Source: Gari tellinella
Lineage: Eukaryota; Mollusca; Bivalvia; Cardiida; Psammobiidae
DNA length: 64,000 nt
Direction: 5' to 3'
NCBI GenBank assembly: GCA_922989275.2
Contig: OV277864.1
Coordinates: 71,180,158-71,244,157, forward strand
The position numbers and the translations under genes were made by a program. The notes under the pieces are model-generated. The model saw only the letters and a program-made list of their open reading frames with translations. It was not told the origin of the DNA and did no database searches. This document shows, in pieces, positions 52,876-64,000 of the stretch (the stretch's first letter is position 1; each line of letters opens with the position of its first letter).

Positions 52876-55319
52876 ATTTCCTAATGTGTTTCGTTTTCAA
52901 AAGTACGTCATTATAGCAACATGGCGTCATTATCATTGTAACGTCTAAATTTGAAAAACAGTCTGTGTCACTGTTAATACTAGATCTCTGCGTAGCCTGA
53001 TTTGCAGCCTGAGTTTGCGGAACTGCTCGAGATAATGTTTTAGGACACTTGGAAATGTTTCAATACCTAGTGGTGATCTAAGTTTGTCTAGATCCTCTTA
53101 ACTGATTTGCAGTCGGCGTAGTAGTACAGTATTTTGGTGATTCGAAAATTAGTATAAAATATATGCCCAGCGGACCTCTATATTTTGCACGCTTATGTGA
53201 TAAAGATCAATATTAAAACAAAGCTCCAATACTATCTGTTATAACTATGTTTTGCACTAAGCCCTAGAAATAGCCACTTACAGTGCTAAATACTTTATTC
53301 TTCCCTGTTTAAACGAAATTAAACGCAAACGCACTGCAATTAGATGGATGAAATTACAATATTTTTTAAGCCACTGACTTATTATTTTTACAATTAATGG
53401 CAAACAGTATGGAGCCTGATGATTCCAGCGTCTGCTCTGGCTTATAATGTTTGTTACCGAACTACATGTAATTGTTGAAAGATTAAACGCGTTCATCCGG
53501 AAACAATAATGTCTTCTCCACTGTAACATAAGTCTGATCTGGATCCAAACTGTTTGAAAAAATCAGTAAAGTCGTGATCAGGGGCAAAGGGTTCACCCTC
53601 TCATTACTATAGGCGACTTGGCCAACTTTGCAAACAGTTTGGATCCAGAACAGACGCCGCTTTGATATTCTTAACCATGAAGATTTCACTTTATATTCTC
53701 TAACTATAACCTAGAGCGTCTGATCTGAATCTAAACTGTTTGACACTTGTCTTTAGATTTCTTTATCTTAAAAAATGTATAAATCTAAATATGACTAATT
53801 TTTCAGACGACACTTTCAATGTAGACGATTTCGCCACAGGATAAAGGATAAAACCAGACTGTTATGTATACTAGGACTGTTAACGCTACTGTCTGCCCAG
53901 TGCTGGTCTGGTGGATGCTCAGTGGTCAATGGAATTTCCCAAGAGAGGGATAAAGATTTCCAGAAAACCATCAGGAATCGTCTGCAGCTTAACCAATATT
54001 TAGGAAGGGGTCAAATAGATTTACCATGGATGGGTGATAACATATCAACCGCTTTATTTAATATTGAATTCGTGACCATAAATTTTACAACTATTAACAA
54101 GGGTATTACGTCTTAGATATAACAATGGAGCCTGAGTGGATTACGATTTGATTCATGCTAAAGCTCACACCAAAGATGTGCATATGCAACCAAATAGATG
54201 TTTTATTAAATCACTATGAATAGATGAAATTTTTATAAAACTAATTCAAATGATATTTTAAGAGGGACACTTCGATGGTGTAAATCGATGGTGTAAATCG
54301 AGGAGTGAATGCGACAAGGTATAAGATAAATCGTTGTTCTGCCTAATTGAAACAATTAAATGCGTATACGCCCTCTTAGCGAATGTTTTACAAGAAGTGA
54401 TGTATGATATTTAAAGTCTTACGATAGCTTCAAGACGAAAGCGACCTTCTCCAATGCCGTCAAACTTGGTGATAAATGAAGGTACATATTCCGCCAATAA
54501 TTGGCAGTGTAACAACAGCTTATAGTGTTGCTGCATTCAATAGAAAATTTTGGGTACAGAAGTGATTTTGTCTACATAAAACCTTACCATATAATATTAT
54601 TGACCACTTTGCAATAACGAAATATGTGAACAAAAAGTCAAATCTGACCAAGCAAATGCTGGAGAACAATCTCAGACTCATAGAAAACTAAAACACTTAA
54701 TAACATTGGTGCCTGTTCTACATTGTTCAAAATCAATGTCCTTTAAAGATACTGTCAACAATTTGGAATTTCATTGTGGAACGATCATCTTATATCAGAC
54801 CGTGGCTCTGTGGCGTGAAGTAACAGGTGGTAAGCGACATTCTGCATATGCTAGAACCAGTGAAGCTGAAACAAATACTGTCTCAAACTTGACGTCTTCA
54901 TCATTCGTTTGCTTTTGCATCCACAAGCACAACGATATACTTGGAATAATATGGTTGTTAACACGATATGAATTCATTCTTTTGACAGACACACGTGGGA
55001 CTAATATCTCCGCGAGGAAGGATTCTATTTTCACCAACTGCTTTCCTATGGGAACATAGCGAGACGCTCTGAAGCCAAACTTATGCTTGAGGCTATAATC
55101 GGTACATTCGAAATGTCTTTATATATGAGCCTTACTGCATTACAATATTGCACAGACCAAGCACTGTTGTTATCACAGATTCTGTTTTTGATTGAGTTGG
55201 GTTTTACGGCACCGCGACACATTGTATCTGAGTTTGGTCTACACTGCCAAATACCGTATATACGTAAAACTGCTAATTATAATGCTTCAGACGATTGTGG
55301 ATGTCAAAGAGAATAGACC
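52876..55319. other. No supported gene; hairpin-family scraps
   Basis: Partial GTTTGGATCC/GACGCC motifs occur near 53400-53445, 53535-53560 and 53630-53745. Open frames of up to 117 codons (54706-55059) show no recognisable motif. Confidence 0.4.
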
Positions 55320-55359
55320 AAGGCAAGCCGCCGCGTCATTGACGCGGCGGCTGGCCTTA
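55320..55359. repeat. GC-rich hairpin
   Basis: AAGGCAAGCCGCCGCGTC and its complement around ATT, followed by TAATCTATACTGTTTGC. It is a variant of the GACGCCGCG hairpin family. Confidence 0.7.
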
Positions 55360-56583
55360 ATCTATACTGTTTGCAATGCAATAAGGCATGTTTTGTCATG
55401 ACACGTCTAATATGTTTCTGTAATAAAGAATGACACACACTTATTTTTAAAAACAAACGATGCAAAGTGAATGTACGAGTATATAAAAAAAATCAATGAT
55501 ATTGACTTCTTGTTTAAATGACTAGACGTTTTACAACTTCTACATATACTTCAATGTATAATATGTAACTCTTTATCCAAATATATTTCAACTTATTAAA
55601 CCCTTTCAACGAGTATACTGGTCCTTTACAAGCAGTGTACTTAAAAAGGGTACACTTGTCCTATACAAACCGCGTAGAATCCAGATGAAAGGAACACTTT
55701 GATAAGGGTCTGCACAAATATTGCAAAAACATTTCTCAACATTAAATAGCAAAAATGGGCTAGATTTAATTGTTAATTGGAATTGTTCATACAATGCGTA
55801 ATTTATTCAATTAAGTAAACGCTGCGACTAATCAGGGTCTAAATTGCTTGCTGTCACAATCAGTACAATTGCATGCAAAGAAAACATTTAACCCTAGCGA
55901 CAAATATACGTTTCTCTTCAAGTGCACCCGTGAAGAGTATTCTTGTCCTATGCAAACGTTGTACATGTAGAACATGATCAGAGGGCTCCTACAGGGTGTT
56001 AAAATCAACCGTTATGCGTTAAGAACTTTAGAATACGATAGCTAAACTTGATTGAAACTGTTTGCACAGATTCTCTGTGTTTATAATGTAGCTCAGGATT
56101 TTACATGGATACTTATTTGATATGCCGTTTTTGTTGTTTTTATGTAATGAATGTATTAAAATGCATGTTTACGGAACAACTGAGAAAAATTCACCCGTTC
56201 ACATAGCTTATAATGTTGGGTTCTTTCTCTGGCACCAGAGTCGTGGACTTATTATTTCTGTGTGTTTACTGTATATATACATCTACCGGTATAGATTTAT
56301 ATGGGATAAAACTGTATACTCGTAGATCTATAGACTCTATGCCTTTGCGTACCGGTCTGTAGACTATCTATTCTAATGTGGGCTTTTCTGTGTTTTTATG
56401 AACTGTATGTAGATCTATGTCTCTACCGGTCTGTAATGTCTGTTATATAAAGGGTGAAAAATCAAGATGTGTAGACTCTATATAGTCAATATCTAGATCT
56501 GTTTAGATCTATTAGATTCTTAATATATAAGACTTTTATCCCTACCTGTTAGCAATGTCTATTATATGGGAATGGAATTACCG
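55360..56583. other. No gene seen
   Basis: AT-rich; between 56290 and 56520 the AGATCTA word is frequent again and ACCGGT recurs several times. Confidence 0.4.
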
Positions 56584-56603
56584 CCCCCCCCCCCCCCCCC
56601 CCC
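56584..56603 (+). repeat. Poly-C tract, 20 C
   Basis: An uninterrupted run of twenty C after CCG, striking in an AT-rich setting. Run length may be a sequencing estimate. Confidence 0.9.
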
Positions 56604-56969
56604 TCAAAGTAAGTTGACTCTATGCCTCTATACACCGGTCTGCTATCTATTAGTATAAGATACAATGTATCTAGGGTCGGGATTTATGTATACCTTTCCG
56701 CGGCAGAGGAGGCGGGGCTTATGGATATGCTCTCCGCGAATAATTTTTTTGCATTATACAACAGTGCAGTTATGACTGTTCCTTTCAGAGTACACATGGT
56801 TCGTGTTAACAACCTCTAATATGGATTAAACATGCATGTATACTAATAAATGGATAATATATAACTAAAAGTTGTTTTTTTTTTTTTTTATAGATTATCC
56901 CTGGTTCATTTAAATATTAGAAATTACAGCAAAAATAATATAAATATCAGAAATGAACTGACTTGTTTC

Positions 56970-57078
56970 GGCGTTTAAGCGAAATAAACGACAGAAAATG
57001 ATCGGAAAATTTACCATGAATCGCTAGCGCGATTCGTTGAATTTGCCGATCATTTTCTGTCGTTTAATTCGCTTAAAG
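56970..57078. repeat. Long hairpin on GAAAATGATCGG
   Basis: TTTAAGCGAAATAAACGACA with GAAAATGATCGG pairs with GCCGATCATTTTCTGTCG and TTTAATTCGCTTAAA. An inner GAATCGC/GCGATTC pair makes a second stem. Probably a foldback MITE. Confidence 0.75.
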
Positions 57079-57489
57079 ATATCACATGACCAAGCTTGGG
57101 TGGTAACACCTACCCCGTATATAGTTTGAGCCAAAGCATGCAGAGCATGCACTAACAGTGGTAGCGTCTAGGCAAAGAATCATTCAGGCGTCTCAAGTGA
57201 GGCCCGCACCTAATATTTGATAGCTTTGTTAGTAAACCCATAGAAAAACCTATTGATATCTATTATGTAAGGGCCTCTATTCAAAGCTGAGCCATTGTCT
57301 GAAGACTTTTCTCATGCTGTATACCGGTATATACCTGTATTTTGACACCAACTTAAGAATGGGGGTGAATCAATGAAAGGACTGGCTGGATGTCTTTAAT
57401 ATCCAATTTTCATTAAATGATTGCCTGGATGATTTTGTTTATAAAAATGTTCATTATAATTTTTTATTGACATTCCTGTTAGCAAACAT

Positions 57490-57540
57490 TGCAGACTTTA
57501 ATCAGACGCCGCATGATGCGTCGTCTAATCTAAGTCTGCA
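57490..57540. repeat. GATCAGACGCCGC-family hairpin, variant
   Basis: TGCAGACTTTAATCAGACGC pairs with GTCGTCTAATCTAAGTCTGC around GCATGATGC. Confidence 0.65.
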
Positions 57541-58221
57541 CTGTCTCCTTATGTCCCAAATAGGCACAAATGGGTTATTTTGGTGCGAGTATGCCTGCAG
57601 TTTGCGGCTCTGTACGACATAAAGAAGAAGAAAAAGAAGAAGTTAATAAGTGTGGCCCATCTCCCATTTTTGCCCGCAAATTTGATCCGCATTTCTTTTT
57701 TGCGCCAGCGTTTTATCTTGAACAGTTAATGTCGCTTACAGCGTCAACAAACAATATGGCGTGCGAAGGACTTGTACAAGTTGTAGAGGCGTAGTTTGTC
57801 ATTTTGATTATTCTTCTACATGATTTGAAGCTAGTGCTAGCTAGGTAGGTGAGTAGTTACCTTGTGAATATAGATTATAAACTCCATAATTGTTGATATG
57901 TTAACTTTTAATGTACTAGTTTATCTGAAACTTTACGAGGGCGTTTCTACTTTCGTTTTCGATTATTTAGAAAATACCACGAAAGAGTTAAATATATTCT
58001 CAAATTGTGTTCATTTAGCACAATATGTGGAGCTCTCGGCTAAACAGACGCTGCAGAACCGATCGAATATATCTTTTAGCTCAAGGCTTTTCCAAAGAAC
58101 CGTGGACTAACTTACAAAACTGTTCATTTATAGATCTATACTAAACAACTATGATTTAGTCAATGGTTCCTGCCAACCAATCGTCATATTGCAGTTTTGA
58201 CATCGCACCATACACACTTTT
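57541..58221. other. No supported gene; two small open frames
   Basis: Frames at 57570-57794 (74 codons, an EEEKEEVN patch) and 57898-58110 (70 codons) start at ATG, but neither shows a domain, splice context or repetition. They may be chance. Confidence 0.35.
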
Positions 58222-58364
58222 CCTAATGCATGATAGGCGCCGTGGTCAGCTGTTTTCCCTGAAACTACAGTAAAACATCTGTTTAACTACAAGCTATACC
58301 CTTAAACCTTCTTGAACTATATAAGTTAGGCACGCTTAATCATGGTCTAACCGATATATTTATA

Positions 58365-58528
58365 CAGTCGAACTTCGATATTTCAGACTCGCTTAATTCG
58401 AACTATCCGATTTGTCCACACATGAATTGCATTAAATCATGCTCGGTTAAGTCAAAGATACCCATATTTCAAAGTTAAAACGTGGGTATGTTCGACCTTA
58501 CCGAGTTCGAGATATCGAAGTTCGACTG
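58365..58528. mobile_element. Pogo-like MITE, uninterrupted copy
   Basis: 164 bp between TA dinucleotides. Inverted ends CAGTCGAACTTCGATAT, and an inner palindrome around ACCCATATTTCAAAG/ACGTGGGTA. It is the empty counterpart of the gypsy-split copy at 7163. Confidence 0.8.
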
Positions 58529-58738
58529 TACTTACCCTAGTGAACATTCATACAGTGTGATATGGAGCAATTTTTTTTTATCTGACCATACCTCACTATA
58601 CACATGCAATGTTGATATTCCTGAAATGTACTAGTAAGTCTAATGTAGCCAAACGGAAATAATGGGCATCAAAAGTGAGGCATTAATCTTAAAAGTAAGA
58701 GTACCAACAGGATCAGAATACAAAAATACATAAACCTG

Positions 58739-58990
58739 TTATCCCATTAATCCATAAATACGCCTTTTTACGCCTTTAATTTGTTCCTCTTCTGAGGAAA
58801 ATAGTTCCTTTTTATATAGTCATGAATATGTATCATAAGAAATACTTTCTATATCCTAATAGATGAAGGCTTAAATCAGGCTGAAAGTAAAGCAGAATGA
58901 GCCTTAAGGCACATTCTGCTTTACTTTCAACCTACTTTAAGTGGTCATCTATATTCAAAACTAGAATCAGGCTATGGGGAAATGGGTTAA
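58739..58990. mobile_element. TTAACCC-family MITE (block B copy)
   Basis: Counterpart of 12522-12774. Its palindrome arm has one change (GAATGAGCC for GAATGTGCC). Confidence 0.7.
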
Positions 58991-59689
58991 AACAATAAAG
59001 AAAACACCCATTTTATACAAATATTAAGGACATATGCGCCCAAATGAAATCTCTGTAGGATCTCTATGACCATTTCTACATAGGGTTTTCAAACATATTT
59101 TAGTGACATGGTAAAAACAACAACATAGATTATAATGTTCTTTTTGTCTATGGGCATTTGAAATGTATAATGTAGCCATTCTTGGCAAAGAGTTGACATG
59201 CATTTTTGGGCTTCCTGAAATAATGTAAAGCAATAATTGGCACAAACAAACATTAAAACAGTTAAAGCGTGATGTTTACTAAAAGTATGATGCAAAGTGT
59301 ATTATAAGTTTGTTGCCTGCAAAATATACATGCATTTTTCTAAATTGTTTTTGGCTCAAATGCAATGAAAACACTCACTCAATCAAAATTTATTTGTAAG
59401 AAATTGATCAAATTCACACAATATATGCTTTGGGTGTGACTAATTAAAAAATGGTAAAAAAGCATATGTTGTTATGCTTCTTTTGAGACTATAGGCACTT
59501 TCATACATATACCAATGGCCTAAATAAGCAGATGGCCTTTTTCTATGTGTTCTTGGGTTCATGCTTATATTCACTTTAGTTGAAGTCCTGGGTTATTACC
59601 TTAGCCTGATTAGAGTATTTGCCAAGTTTCACATACTTTTATTTACCAAGTTCAATGTCATGTGTTTAACGTTTTTATTTTGCTATTAA

Positions 59690-60227
59690 AGGGACTCGCA
59701 ACCGGATGGTGTACTTGTCAAAATAAAATAAAATACTCAAATAAAAGCAAATTTGTGGCATTATTTGGCTTCTGACATTAAAAAAATATGATCAGTCCAA
59801 AAAATGTCTCAAGAATCGTCACCGAAATTTAGATTTTTAGATATTTTCCATCGTTTTTCTATACCGACTAGTAGACGGTATAGTTGTTGTTGTTGCTTCT
59901 CTACACGGGCTGAGCCATAAACACGAGCCGAATTACGAAGTTGTATGCACTTTCGATCGCTACACATTGAAATACGTTAAATCGATCCGAGATAAACGGA
60001 TAGTTCCGTGGTCCATTGGTCTAAGCGGTTTCCCCTATTTTGCCTTCTGTCCGCCAATGCCGGGCCCCGGGTTCGAATCCCACCAGAGACCAATATTTTT
60101 TTTTATTGAAATACATTTTTTTTAAACAGAATTTCTTATCCTAAACTAATTCTTTACCATTTATATAAGCGTTTGACACATATTTACAAATTACTATTTT
60201 TAATGCACCATCTGGTTGCGAGTCGCT
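59690..60227. mobile_element. TTAA-flanked element with tRNA-like unit, copy 2
   Basis: Flanked by TTAA at 59686-59689 and 60228-60231. Block A at ~13485 reads GCTATTAATAGAG with a single TTAA, the precise empty site. The tRNA-like segment lies at about 60004-60095 with its B box at 60070-60080. Confidence 0.88.
60004..60095 (+). ncRNA. tRNA-Leu/Ser-like segment, second copy
   Basis: The same A and B boxes as at 41468-41560, with no visible change across the segment, again followed by a T-run. Confidence 0.6.
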
Positions 60228-60731
60228 TTAATAGAGATTGTTTGAAACCGAAAGTACCTACGGGAGGTAACCGATACACAGGATTTCGTTGAGTAGCGAT
60301 TCTTGAATAATGTAAGTGTCACACGAATTGGCGGACTTTTAAAGGCGAAAAGATTAAATCAGGGTTGATCACATATGCGGCTCACTGTGTGTACAGCCTA
60401 GTGTAAATAATGAACTACCTCTGCTGGAGTATTTTGAATTTTTTTTAGATTAGATTAATAGCGGCCTGAATTTTGATTTGAAGTCAGAAATTGGTATCAA
60501 AATGATTTTTAGGATTAATCTTGGGATTTTTACAAGTTAATATGACTCAAATCTGTGATTTTACAGAATAAAACTTATTTTCCTCTTATTAAATGTCGGA
60601 TTTCCATGAGACCCTGAGACAGCACCTGTTGCAAATTTAGCTTGACATCACAGGGGTTCATTGAGTAGACTACTTACCCATGCTGAGTATCTATTTCAAA
60701 CGCTCTTAATAATAATAATAATAATAATAAT
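60228..60731. other. Duplicated block, no gene
   Basis: Matches 13489-13735 and then 15705-15915. The junction near 60497 is where A carries 2 kb of extra sequence. It ends in an (AAT)n run. Confidence 0.6.
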
Positions 60732-60924
60732 CAGGGCTCCAGATAAGAGGGAGTTTTCCGAACAAATCCAACATTTTCTTACTCATTTCAGCACCAAATC
60801 CTATGGTGTTACTACTCATTAGAATCTTCTCAAAGAGACGATTCTAATGAGTAGTGACACCATAGGGTTTAATAAAGAAATAAAGATTTTAGTTTTTGAA
60901 AAACTCTACTTATCTGGAGCCCTG
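60732..60924. mobile_element. hAT-like foldback MITE
   Basis: 193 bp with ends CAGGGCTCCAGATAAG and its exact complement, plus an inner hairpin CACTACTCATTAGAATC. It is inserted in an (AAT)n run, so the target duplication is masked. Absent from block A at ~15925. Confidence 0.75.
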
Positions 60925-61544
60925 AATAATAATAATAATAAATACTTTATTTCAAGAGGGTAACACAGTTAGAACACACAAGCAACTAATTTCCCTTGTG
61001 ACCTTTAACCTTGAAAGTGTTTTGTATTTGCTTACTTTAGAATCACAAAATATGCCTTACAACTTCTTTTTGACTGTGGCATTTACAACAAATACAGACA
61101 TTATAAAACCTGAAATTGAATATAGTGCTAAAGACGACCCTGGTCTACATTAGCTTCAATGCATCTGTTAGGTCATGGTTGTGTTCAGCGCCTTTTAGAG
61201 TTAAACCCATTACCCCATTTATACACCTTTTTATGCCTTTAATTTATTCATCCAAAGAAGAAAATAGTTCCAATTTATACAATCATGAACATGAACCATC
61301 AGAAATATTTCTATATCCTAGCAGGTGTTAACTTAAAGCAGGGTGAATGTAAAGCAGAGGCACACTTTGCTTTACTTTCAACCTGCTTTAACCCATTACT
61401 CCATAGCCTGTTTCTAGTTTTGAAGATTATGTGATCACTTGAAGCAGGTCGAAAGTAAAGCAGAATGTGCTTTAGAGCACATTCTGCCCGACCTTCAGCC
61501 TGCTTTAAGTTATCATCTGAATATTTCTTATGGTGCATATTTTT

Positions 61545-63798
61545 AGCTCACCTGGCACAAAGTGCCAAGGTGAGCTATTCTGATCGTGCTTTGTCCGTCG
61601 TCCGTCCGTTCTAACGGGAGGATACTTATGTGGCTATTTTCTATACATTTCTTTTGGGTGGCTAGCCACACCAGCGACAATTTATTTTTGCTCGAACTTG
61701 GAAAAAAATGATCTGGAGGCTAACCCTACCCCTAACCCTAGGTCCCACAACTGGCCAGGTCAATGTCACAAGAAATGGCCAGGTTAATGTCACAAGAGAC
61801 GGGTTAATGTTTTTCAATTATGGGGCTAAGAATTTTAGCCACATAAGTACCCTCCCGTAAGCACGTCCGTCCGTCCGTCGTCCGTCGTCAACAATTTCTT
61901 TAAATGACATCTCCCCCTAAACTACTGGATGGATATTAACCAAACTTGGCAAAAATAATCCTTATATGGTCCTCTTTGAAAGGTGTTTAAATGTTTCCGG
62001 TCCGTTGCATATCTAGGTCACAGGAGCTAAAAATAGATTGTTTCAATAAAAACTTAAATAATCTTCTTCTCTGAAACCACAGTACCCTGAGCTTAGATAT
62101 TTGGCACAAAGCATCATCTATAGGTCCTCTATCAAGTTTGTTCAAATTATGTCCCTGGGTTCAAAAATGGCCCCGCCCAGGGGGTCACAATTTTACATAG
62201 AGTTATATAGTGAAATCTTCAAACCTCTTCTTCTCTGAAACTAATATAGCTAGAGCTTTGATATTTGGCACGGTGTAACTTCTAGAGGTACTTTACCAAT
62301 ATTGTTCAAATGTTTCCGGTCCGTTGCATATCTAGGTCACAGGAGCTAAAAATAGATTTTTTCAAGTAAAACTTAAAAAATCTTCTTCTCTGAAACCACA
62401 GTACCCTGAGCTTAGATATTTTGCACAAAGCATCATCTACAGGTCCTCTATCAAGATTGTTCAAATTATGTCCCTGGGGTCAAAAATTTACATAGAGTTA
62501 TATATAGTGAAATCTTCAAACATCTTCTTCTCTGAAACTAATATAGCTAGAGCTTTAATATTTGGCATGGTGTAACTTCTAGAGGTACTTTACCACTAAT
62601 GTTCATATGGTCACGGTCCTTTGCATATCTAGGTCACAGGAGCTAAATATAGATTTTTTTGATTCAAACTTAAAAAATCTTCTTCTCTGAAACCACAGTA
62701 CCCTGAGCTTAGATACTTAGCACAAAGCATCATCTATAGGTCCCCTATCAAGATTATTTAAATTATGTCCCTGGGGTCAAAAATGGCCCCGCCCCGGGGG
62801 TCACAAATTTACATAGAGTTATAGTGAAATTTTCAAACCTCTTCTTCTCTGCAACTAATATAACTAGAGCTTTGATATTTGGCATGGTGTAACTTCTAGA
62901 GGTACTTTACCAATATTGTACAAATGTTTCCGGTCCGTTGCATATCTAGGTCACAGGAGCTTAAAATAGATTTTTTCGATTAATACTTAAAAAATCTTCT
63001 TCTCTGAAACCACAGTACCCTGAGCTTAGATATTTTGCACAAAGCATCATCTATAGGTCCTCTATCAAGATTGTTTAAATTATGTCCCTCGGGTCAAAAA
63101 TGGCCCCACCCCGGGGGTCTCAAATTTACATAGAGTTATATAGTGAACTCTTCAGACCTCTTCTTCTCTGAAACTAATATAGCTAGAGCTTTGATATTTG
63201 GCATGGTGTAACTTCTAGAGGTACTTTACCAATATTGTTCAAATGGTTCCGGTCCGTTGCATATCTAGGTCACAGGAGCTAAAAATAGATTTTTTCAATA
63301 AAAACTTAAAAAATCTTCTTCTCTGAAACCACAGTACCCTTAGCTTAGATATTTGGCACACAAAGCATCATCTTCAGGTCCTTTATCAAGATTGTTCAAA
63401 TTATGTCCCTTGGGTAAAAAATGACCCCACCCCGGGGTCACAAATTTACAAAGAGTTATAAAATGAAATCTTCAAACCTCTTCTTCTCTGAAACTAATAT
63501 AGCTAAGGCTTTGATATTTGGCATAGTGTAACTTCTAGAGGTATACTTTACCAATATTGTTCAAATGTTCACGGTCCATTGCATATCTAGGTCACAGGAG
63601 CTAAAAATAGATTTTTTTTTTATAAAAAGCTTAAAAAATCTTCTCTTAAACTACAGTACCCTAAGCTTAGCTATTCTGCATTCAGCATCATCGAATCAGC
63701 AATTGGCACACTCATATTGTCATAATTTCTCAGCTTTCCAAGATATGTTACATTTACATCAACCGTCCCAGCCATTTAGGGCCGTATACGGCTCTTGT
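61545..63798 (+). mobile_element. Pearl-like element with resolved empty site
   Basis: AGCTCACCT hairpin, CGTCCGTCC run (split by a MITE), then about six ~310 bp core units as in 44101-45832. The end has a CCGTATACGG hairpin and CTCTTGT, although the usual GGTGAGCGA before it is partly lost. Block A at 28676-28690 reads ATATTTTTGATTG. In B the same text is split between Ts with no duplication. Confidence 0.85.
61615..61857. mobile_element. PIF/Harbinger-like MITE inside the pearl microsatellite
   Basis: 243 bp; ends CGGGAGGATACTTATGTGGC and, inverted, CGGGAGGGTACTTATGTGGC, flanked by TAA on both sides. A 3 bp TWA duplication is typical of PIF/Harbinger. It interrupts the GTCCGTCC run of the pearl element. 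Confidence 0.78.
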
Positions 63799-64000
63799 TG
63801 ATTGAATTGAATGGAAATATTTTCTGAAGTGAAATAATAAATTAAAGGCCTATAATGGTGCATAATAGGATAATGCGTTGAATTGTCACATGTCTTCAAA
63901 ACTAGAAACATGCAATGGGGACCGATTACTGGTTTAAAGGTCTGATTCTTTAAATCAAACGACAAAGTACTTTACCCATTGGCCCAATGACTATTCCTTT

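Larger units (their letters stand above)
58222..64000. repeat. Duplicated block copy B (runs off the window)
   Basis: Homologous to the non-inserted parts of 7020-28900 in the same order and orientation. B lacks the gypsy, the LINE scrap, the first pearl, the retroposed/Tc1 insertion and the LTR/Penelope complex. It has instead a TTAA element, a hAT-like MITE and a pearl element. No coding sequence is supported. Confidence 0.8.

Noticed and set aside
54706..55059. 117-codon open frame as a gene
   Set aside because: No recognisable domain or splice context; the antisense frame is nearly as long.
61720..61745. Telomeric repeat
   Set aside because: Only a few irregular CCCTAA-like words inside a MITE.

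Overview
This is an AT-rich eukaryotic window made mostly of transposable elements. It most likely comes from a bivalve mollusc. The clues are repeated 'pearl'-type elements (terminal AGCTCACCT hairpin, CGTCCGTC microsatellite, tandem core), several families of foldback MITEs, a Penelope-like element with hammerhead ribozymes, and one intronless B-box/coiled-coil/propeller (TRIM-like) gene of the kind expanded in bivalves. The taxon is an inference; nothing in the window names it.

Layout. 1-7020: non-coding, with a candidate 2.3 kb terminal-inverted-repeat (TIR) element, a ~188 bp tandem array, a MITE and a ~170 bp tandem repeat. 7020-28900: 'copy A' of a duplicated repeat block, split by a Ty3/gypsy element with identical 104 bp LTRs (7292-12063), a LINE scrap, a pearl element, a retroposed polyadenylated sequence that carries a dead Tc1-like element (16132-17545), and a 10.7 kb nested complex (17722-28419). 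That complex is an LTR retroelement with a tRNA-Pro-type primer site, split by a 7 kb DNA element, which itself holds two head-to-head Penelope-like copies. 29632-31428: the only convincing host gene (TRIM-like). 31500-57550: pearl-like elements, MITEs, a decayed LINE, a TTAA-flanked element with a tRNA-like unit, tandem repeats, microsatellites and a recurring GATCAGACGCCGCG hairpin. 58222-64000: 'copy B' of the block, with its own separate insertions.

Copies A and B carry different insertions, so each supplies the empty site for the other. This fixes element ends and target duplications at base level: ~5 bp for the gypsy, CAAT for the second LTR element, TTAA for the tRNA-bearing element, 9 and 12 bp for two retroposed sequences, and no duplication (insertion at T-T) for the pearl element. 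These comparisons were made by eye. Apart from the TRIM-like gene, every coding sequence I can support belongs to a mobile element.
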